This document shows, piece after piece, positions 57,331 to 64,000 of a stretch of DNA of 64,000 bases; the stretch's first letter is position 1; each line of letters starts with the position of its first letter. The translations under genes were made by a program, and so were the position numbers. A model generated the notes under the pieces. The model was not told where the DNA came from, did not search any database, and saw nothing but the letters and a program-made list of their open reading frames with translations. The stretch comes from Pontederia crassipes (taxonomy: Eukaryota > Streptophyta > Magnoliopsida > Commelinales > Pontederiaceae): contig CM060188.1 of the NCBI GenBank assembly GCA_030549335.1, forward strand, positions 43,117,696 through 43,181,695, read 5' to 3'.

Positions 57331-60300
57331 CTAGCTTGATTTTTGCGTAACGCCCGTCAAGTCTGAACAATAGTCGAACTTGGCAACAGATAAGCTCTTT
57401 GTCATCATATCTGTTGGATTGTCATGTGTGCTAATCTTCTGAACTTGAACATCTTGCTTTTCCACAATATCTCGAACAAAATGATATCTCACATCTATAT
57501 GTTTTGTAAGATGTATTGCACTCTGACTATCACAATATATGACAGTAGCTTCATCTTTCATAATGAGCTCTCCAACTAATCATCTCAACCAGATAGCTTC
57601 TTTTACAGCTTCAGTGATGATCATGTATTCAGCTTCAGTAGTGGATAATGCTACGGTATCCTGCAAAATAGCTTTCCAACTCACAGCACAATCAGTAATA
57701 GTAAAGATATAATCAGTTAGGGACCTTCTTCTATCAAGATCTTCTGCAAAATCTGAATCAACATAGCCAACCAGTTCAGCTGAATTTCTACCAAATTCCA
57801 AGCATACATCAGAAGTACCTCTTAAATATCTCAATATTCACTTAACAGCTTCCCAGTGCTTCTTTCATGGATTAGACATATATCTACTAACAACACTAAC
57901 AGCATGAGATATATCTGGACGAGTGCAAACCATTGCATACATAATGCTACCAACTGCACTACAGTAAAGAACTTTTGACATATACCTTTTGTCTTCATCA
58001 GATTGAGGTGAACATAAAGCTGAGAGTTTAAAGTGTGTTGTAATCGGTGTACTGACAGCCTTAACATTCTACATTCCAAAACGCTTCAAAACTTTTTCAA
58101 TATATTTCTACTGAGATAGAAATAGTCTTCCTGAACTTTTATCTCTAGAAATTTCTATTCCCAAAATCTTCTTTGCTGCTCCAAGATCCTTCATCTCAAA
58201 TTCAAAACTTAACTTATTTTTCAAAATATTAATTTCAGATATATCTTTCGCTGCAATTAACATATCATCAACATAGAGCAACAAATAGATGAATGAACCA
58301 TCAGCAAGTTGATTCAAATAAACACAACTATCATATTTGCTTCTAGCAAAACCAATACTCAACATGAATGAATCAAACCTTTTATACCACTACCGAGGGG
58401 ATTGTTTAAGTCCATACAAGGACTTCTTCATATAGCAAACTTGATCTTCTCTACCTTCAACATGAAAATCCTCTGGCTGCTCCATATATATATCTTCTTT
58501 TAGATCGCCATGTAAGAATGCAGTCTTAACATGTAGTTGCTAAAGTTCAAGATTCTGCAAAGCAACAATAGCAAGCAAAGTACGAATAGAAGTATGTTTC
58601 ACAACTGGAGAGAACACATCATGAAAATCAACACCCTCCACTTGATTGTACCCTTTTGCCACCAATCTCGCTTTGTACTTTGTCTCTTCATTATTGATTC
58701 ATTTTTTCTTCTTGAACATCCATTTGCAGCCAACAATCTTTTTTATTCACAGGTTGTTTTACAAGATTCCAAGTGTCATTCTTCTGTAGAGATTCAATCT
58801 CCTCCTGCATTGTTATTAACCACTTATTACAATCAGGACTTCGAATAGCTTCAAAATAGGAGGAAGGATCAGGTAACTCAATATCTTCAGCAACACTTAA
58901 TGCATAAGCGAACAGTTCTTCAAATCCGAGCCTTTGAGGTGCTTTTATTTCTCTCCTCGGTCTATCACGAGCTAACATGTATTGCTGCTGAATTTGAGGT
59001 GATGTATGAACTTCAGGAGCATCAGAAGTATCATTCTTTTCATCAGAAGAATTTGACAGTTCTAACTCCACCTTCTCCAAAGTTTTCTGCTTTTCTGTAT
59101 CACCAATAATAGACAAATCTTTTCTCGAGTGAAGCATCACAGATTGATCAAAAGTAATATCTCTACTGATAATAAATTTCTTGATTTCAGGACACCATAA
59201 TCTATAACCTTTAACACCAGATTTATAACAAAGAAATATGCACTTCCTAGCTCTAGGTTCAAGCTTTCCATCATTAACATGTGCATATGCAGGACAACCG
59301 AAAACTCTTAAATGTGAGTAATTAGGAGAATTACCTGACCACACTTCTTCAGGAATTTTTAAGTCTAAGGATCGGTGAGGAGACCGATTCACTCCAGGTT
59401 AATAGTCTCTGCCCAAAACTCCTTGCCAAGTCCTGCATTTGACAGCATACATCGTGCTCTTTCTATTAGAGTTCTGTTCATTCTTTCTGCGACTCCATTC
59501 TGCTGTGGAGTTCTCACAACTGTGTGATGCCTTACAATACCTTCTTTGTCACAGAATTCATTGAACTTAGAATTACAGAATTCTAGTCCATTATCAGTCC
59601 TCAGTCTCTTCACAACTTTTCCAGATTGCTTCTCTAACAAAGTCTTCCATGACTTGAATGTTTCGAATATATCATCTTTATACTTTAGAAAATAGATCCA
59701 AATTTTTCTAGAGAAATCATCAATAAATGTCAGCAAATACTTATTTCCTCTTTTCGAAGGAATCTGAGAAGGACCCCATAAATCTAAATGGGTATAATCA
59801 AGGGTTTCCTTCGTCTTATGAATGGCTGAGCCGAAACTAACTCTCTTCTGCTTTTCGAAGATACAATGCTCACACAACTCTAACTTTTCAACTTTTGCAC
59901 CAGAAAGAAGACCTCTGTTACTGAGAACTTGCATGCCCTTCTCACTCATATGGTCCAAACGCATGTGCCATAACTTTGTGCAATCTTCCTCTGAGGTAGA
60001 TGAGACTGCTGCTGGACCTATCACCGTCGAACCTTGGAGAACATACAAACTACCGATTTTGAGGCCTTTCATCAACACAAGAGCGCCACGGGAAATTTTC
60101 ATTCCATTAGACTCAATAACAACTTTGCAACCATTTGAGTCTAAGACACCGAGAGAGATAAGATTCTTCTTCAGATCAGGAACATGTCTGACTTCTGATA
60201 ATGTCCTAATAATCTCATCATGCATCTTAATCTGGATGCATCCAATACCAACAGTCTTACAGGCAGCATTGTTGCCCATAAGAACGACTCCACCTTCAAC

Positions 60301-61234
60301 AGATTTGTACGTGGAGAACCAATCTTGACTGGGACACATATGGTATGAGCATCCAGCATCGAGAATCCATTCACTTGATGATTTGGATTTGTTTGATGCC
60401 GTTACCAATAGAACATCTTCATTATCACTTTCTGCTACACCGGCATCTGCAACTTCAGCCTTTTGATTTCCCTTCTTGTTGCCCTCGTTAATCCTTTTAT
60501 TCTTATTCTGTAATTTGTAACACTCTGCTTTGATATGACCCTTCTTCTTGCAATAATTGCAGACTTTATCTCTATTCTTCGACTTAGATCTGGATCTATC
60601 TTGATTTTGATTTCTCGTCTGATGTCTGCCTCTTGCGATCAGACCTGAGGCTTGATCATCAGATTTGCTGCTTGATCCCAATTCATTATCCAACTTTTCT
60701 TTGCTCAGCAGTCTGCCCTTAACATCTTCAAACGTGAGTTTGTCCCTACCGTAGATCATCGTCTCCTTAAAGGTTTTATATGAAGATGGCAGAGAACAAA
60801 GAAGTAATAGTGCATGATTTTCATCATCAACCTTTGCATCTACGTTCTTCAAATCATTGATTAGGGCAATGAACTCACTGACATGTGATTTGATCGACGT
60901 ACCTTCGGCCATACGAGAAGTGTACAGCCGCTGCTTCAACACAAGTCGATTTGCTAGGGTTTTCGTCAGATATTTCTAACTTCGTCCAAAGACCGGCCGT
61001 CGTCTTCTCTGCGAGAACTTCCTGAAAAACATCGTTCGTCAGGCACAACTGAATCGCAGACATGGCCTTCTCGTCAAGATCCTCTCAGGCAGACGCCTCC
61101 ATGGCGTCAGGCTTTTGATCCGACATCGCCTTTTTCAACCCATTCTGAACCAGGATGGCATGCATCCGAACCTGCCACAAACTGAAATTTGTGTTCCCGT
61201 CAAATTTCTCGATGTCGAATTTCGTTGTAGTCAT
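57331..61234 (-). pseudogene. copia gag-pol remnant
   Basis: The gag start (MTTTKFDIEKFDG) is at 61234. A stop follows near 61085 and a frameshift near 60965. The main piece (60942-59389) holds the CCHC knuckle CNYCKKKGHIKAEC, a protease site reading WILDAGCSYHMC (the usual D-S/T-G triad is changed to DAG), and the integrase with LWHMRLDH, DDFSR, RTDNGLEF and TPQQNGVAER. After another stop comes the integrase C-terminal part (59392-58691). The RT catalytic box YVDDML lies near 58275-58258. The RNase H part (57834-57331) carries VALSTTEAEYM and IYCDSQSAIHL. Multiple breaks rule out a functional polyprotein. Confidence 0.92.
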
Positions 61235-61251
61235 CTTCGTGGAAAGAAACT

Positions 61252-61267
61252 CGGCTCTGATACCAAT
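61252..61267 (-). other. Primer-binding site of the copia element
   Basis: Read on the minus strand, TTGGTATCAGAGC begins two bases inside the 5' LTR. It is complementary to the 3' end of plant initiator tRNA-Met, the usual primer of copia elements. Confidence 0.9.
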
Positions 61268-61268
61268 T

Positions 61269-61579
61269 TGCTGGGAATAGAACACCGAGAATCGATGAAT
61301 AATCAAAACAACGAAAGAAAGAGAAGATGAATACAGAGATTTAACGTGATAAAACTCTCTTGATCAATGTGAACAAGAGAGAAACATCCACGGGCAAAGG
61401 ATGCCGCCGTCAGAAATTTTACTATGAGTCAAAAGAGAGAGTACACCATATAAAACCCTAACCCTAACCCTAACGGCCCAAGCCCTCCGCTTCCGCCACA
61501 GATTCTCATTTTTCCTCCTTTTTAATTTTTTGTTTTCATAATTTTGGGTACATGATACATAATTCAAGACACATCAACA
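61269..61579 (-). repeat. 5' LTR of the copia element (311 bp)
   Basis: Similar to the LTR at 56867-57244 apart from substitutions and a length difference. It contains three CCCTAA units in a row (61456-61474), which the other LTR lacks. Confidence 0.88.
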
Positions 61580-61584
61580 CTTAT

Positions 61585-62163
61585 CATACTTGCTCTTCTT
61601 TATTATATCATGTACTTTTTTCACTATTGATTTTATAACTCTTTGAATATTTACTTTCCTATTCATTGTTATTATCATTGCAAGTGGTAGGAAACATTAT
61701 ATATTAATGTCTCTCAATTTTCAGATTTTAATGTAATTACAATTGATTATATATATCATTATCTAGGTCTATATTTCAAATTAAAATATCGTATTTGGTA
61801 AATGTCAGCGCACATTTTAGTTTGAGGGGTAAAGGAAAATTGAAAATATTTATAAAGAAAGACTCCTATGATTCCTGGAGCAGTTAACAAACTCGAGAGA
61901 ATTGTGATCCAAAATTTTATATTAACCGTGATAAAAAAAGTATTCGGGGTACATTCCTTTGACAACGTTCTTGCAAATGCAATGAAGATGAACAGATGAT
62001 TTCTCTCTTCATTTATATACATACAAAATTACAAAATCAATTTTAAAACTTGTAATGTGATCCATAAAAAAACAACCAATTTTCTGTGTGCTACATGCTG
62101 GTTATAACAGAGAGGAAACTACGACTCCTCATTTTGTATCATTGCCATTTGGTTAAATGCATT
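61585..62163. other. Spacer between the copia element and the ExAD-like gene
   Basis: AT-rich. It probably includes the 3' UTR of the ExAD-like gene at its right side. No gene is recognised. Confidence 0.45.
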
Positions 62164-64000
62164 TCATGGCATTCTCTTCAAGCAAGTCGTCGGCAAGCCA
62201 AAGTCCTTTCCCCCTGGATTTTTCCTCCAAGGATCGTTATGTAATTTGTACTGCAATATCTGCCCCAAGAAATCATTTTAAAATCATTATGCAATTTCCT
62301 CCGTTAGCAAATCGACTTAAAACATTACAAATGAAAAGTAGTAACCAATTAAAATCTACAAGTGTCCGGGTTTGATCCCCAGGCGAGTCGTCTTACTTTG
62401 CTTCCTCAAAAAATTACTAGTGCTTGATTTTGCTTCTCCTTGAACTGATTATGGAAGATATCAAATTTGTAGATTCATTATGATATTTATTCTATGGTAC
62501 CTGTATGAATGTAGTAAAAACATCATCGTCATCCAATTTTGAAAACTCAACTGCCCAACCTTCCTCATGGGAGAATAGTTTTTTTTTGCCGCTCAGCCTC
62601 AAGCAACACTGAGTCACGGTATAAGAACCGTTGCCATGTCTTACGTACATTTTCTAACATAAATTCCACTTCTGTTTCGTTGTACCCCTGTATGGAACAG
62701 AAAATGCACAATAAGAAACCAATCTTGATTGTTACATATAGAGTGTGTAGAGAAATTGTGTAAATTAAACCTGAAGAATTTGAATCAGGTTTGGGACATC
62801 ATCTTCTTTAATACGAATTGTAAAGCTCTTGTAGTTCAGAAAATTTTCATATGGAAGGTAGACACCATCCTGCAATCCAAGTATTTCATTATGTCAAATG
62901 TCAGATAAACTCGTTGACTGTATGGCATGATGAATTAAATAATTGCACAGTGCAACCATTTCATATAGAATGGAAGGTCATGGTATATGGCATACAAGAA
63001 TAATAGATTCGTCTGTGACAAACCTCAAAGATGTAAATAGCAATGATGTAAACCTCAAATTCCTTATAGTTTTTGCACTATGTACCTGAATAATCACAGG
63101 GATGCACCCTTGCATCATGCTATCTTCCGTGCGTCCGCTCCAACCATCGCCAGGTAAAACCCCACAGAAAATAGAGTTAGCTAACTCTTCATAATACTTG
63201 TCGGTGCGAATTGGGGTCACTGTCACGTTAGTTGTGTGTTGCCTCCCAAGCTTGCCTTTCTTATTAGGTGTAGAACCAAACTCCTCGGTCAATTTTTGCC
63301 TAATACCCATACTATATCTGCAGATGATTTTGAAGAAATAGAGAGACATATCATTGTGAAGATAATGTTTTAGCTCTTAAAAGGACCTACTTAGAATGAA
63401 AAATACATACGTCTTTTCAGGTCAGCCATTATCATAGGCAGGTCCCAGATTTCCATTGAAATAAAATAATGTAGTACGTTCAGTACGTGGTCTGCATATT
63501 GATTTGACAACATACTCAGGCGAGAGGGAGGGATTAGAAACACATAGGTTAAAGTTTTCTACAGTACCTGGCCCAAAGTCTTAACCATATAGCACCTGGA
63601 TCTGGCCTTTTCCAAGCTGGAAGCACAAGATCCTTCTCTGGGTCAAAGCAGGGGTGGTCGCCTCTTTTATCCAGAGGTATTCGGTCCCAGTTGTCAGCCC
63701 AATAAGCTGTTGTCGAGTGCTTATGTTTTGAGTTTGTATTCCCCCAGTGAACTAACATCATGCTGTTCCATATTTCTTTTGGAGAATAGCAGGCACCTTC
63801 ATCCCAAGAAAAGTACTGCCAAGATATAGAAGCAACTCTATTAGACCATAGAAAAGAGTATTACTATTTTCACACTTACTATTCTTGAAATACTGAATCC
63901 TTTCAGGTTCATAATATGAAGACTATTCGTACCCATATATGGTCCCTTCCAGAAGAACAGTTCCAATAAGGATAGTGTTCAATTATGTGTTCATAAGTCC
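62164..64000 (-). pseudogene. GT47 exostosin-family gene (ExAD-like), 3' part, disrupted
   Basis: Exons read on the minus strand: 64000(open)-63933, 63815-63568, 63491-63411, 63317-63086, 62869-62771, 62687-62501, 62250-62164. All splice sites are GT-AG. The reading shows exostosin/GT47 blocks: EHYPYWN..SGRDHIW, YFSWDEGACYSPKEIWNS, FDPEKDLVLPAWKRPDP, TTLFYFNGNLGPAY, YSMGIRQKLTEEFGS, NSIFCGVLPGDGWSGRTEDS and QGCIPVII. They resemble plant ExAD-type arabinosyltransferases of the Golgi. Two lesions break it: an in-frame TGA at 63424-63422, where Arg is expected (N-G-R-P-E), and an A9 run (62579-62587) in exon 62687-62501, which is 187 nt instead of a multiple of three and shifts the frame. The rest is well conserved, so loss is recent or the lesions are sequence errors. 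The 5' part is outside the window. Confidence 0.8.

Larger units (their letters stand above)
56867..61579 (-). mobile_element. Full-length Ty1/copia retrotransposon (Tnt1/Tork-like), inactive
   Basis: The 4713-bp element has LTRs at 56867-57244 and 61269-61579 and a perfect 5-bp duplication CTTAT (56862-56866 and 61580-61584). The primer-binding site and polypurine tract are at the expected places. Domain order gag, protease, integrase, RT, RNase H is that of copia elements. The coding region carries several stops and frameshifts. Wording of the RT and RNase H blocks recalls Tnt1-type elements. Confidence 0.93.

Noticed and set aside
61456-61474. CCCTAA repeats considered as interstitial telomere DNA
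   Set aside because: Only three units are present and they sit inside a copia LTR.

Overview
The window is nuclear DNA of a flowering plant. The genes are split by GT-AG introns, the intergenic DNA is AT-rich and full of (TA)n and (CT)n microsatellites, and all recognised genes belong to plant families. The intronless DREB gene is very GC-rich against AT-rich surroundings, which leans towards a monocot, but I cannot name the species. I see no rRNA or tRNA gene, no CRISPR array and no organellar insertion.

Host genes. (1) 5131-12328, + strand: a complete 13-exon MATE transporter of the FRD3/DTX42 citrate-efflux clade (536 aa). (2) 32711-32935, +: a 74-aa small membrane-type protein. (3) 39205-40278, -: an intronless DREB2F-type AP2/ERF factor (357 aa). 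(4) 42851-53272, -: a complete 10-exon CDC48C/NVL-type double AAA ATPase (816 aa). (5) 62164-64000, -: the 3' half of a GT47 exostosin-family gene (ExAD-like). It has an in-frame TGA and a one-base frameshift, so it looks like a pseudogene unless these are base-call errors. The genes are unrelated in function and form no cluster or pathway.

Mobile DNA fills most of the rest. 14.8-21.5 kb is a decayed L1-type LINE, split by a ~2.3 kb solo LTR at 18.6-20.9 kb. A second, related solo LTR in opposite orientation lies at 54281-56537 with a 5-bp target duplication. 23809-25824 is a non-autonomous CACTA element inside one copy of a triplicated repeat. 27185-28142 looks like a Pack-MULE carrying pieces of an F-box/LRR gene. 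30469-31426 is a hAT element with a perfect 8-bp duplication. 37.0-38.9 kb is a string of three long-TIR elements, each bordered by (TA)n microsatellite. 44945-45738 is a PIF/Harbinger-type element in a CDC48C intron. 56867-61579 is a full-length Ty1/copia element with broken coding region. A TTG-tailed SINE-like family has four copies, all in introns of the MATE and CDC48C genes, three of them with clear target duplications.

I find no new multi-gene system. The points most worth a second look are the microsatellite-embedded TIR elements, the Pack-MULE, the nested insertions whose empty sites can be read inside this same window, the 37-bp SINE stub with perfect target duplication, and the broken ExAD-like gene.
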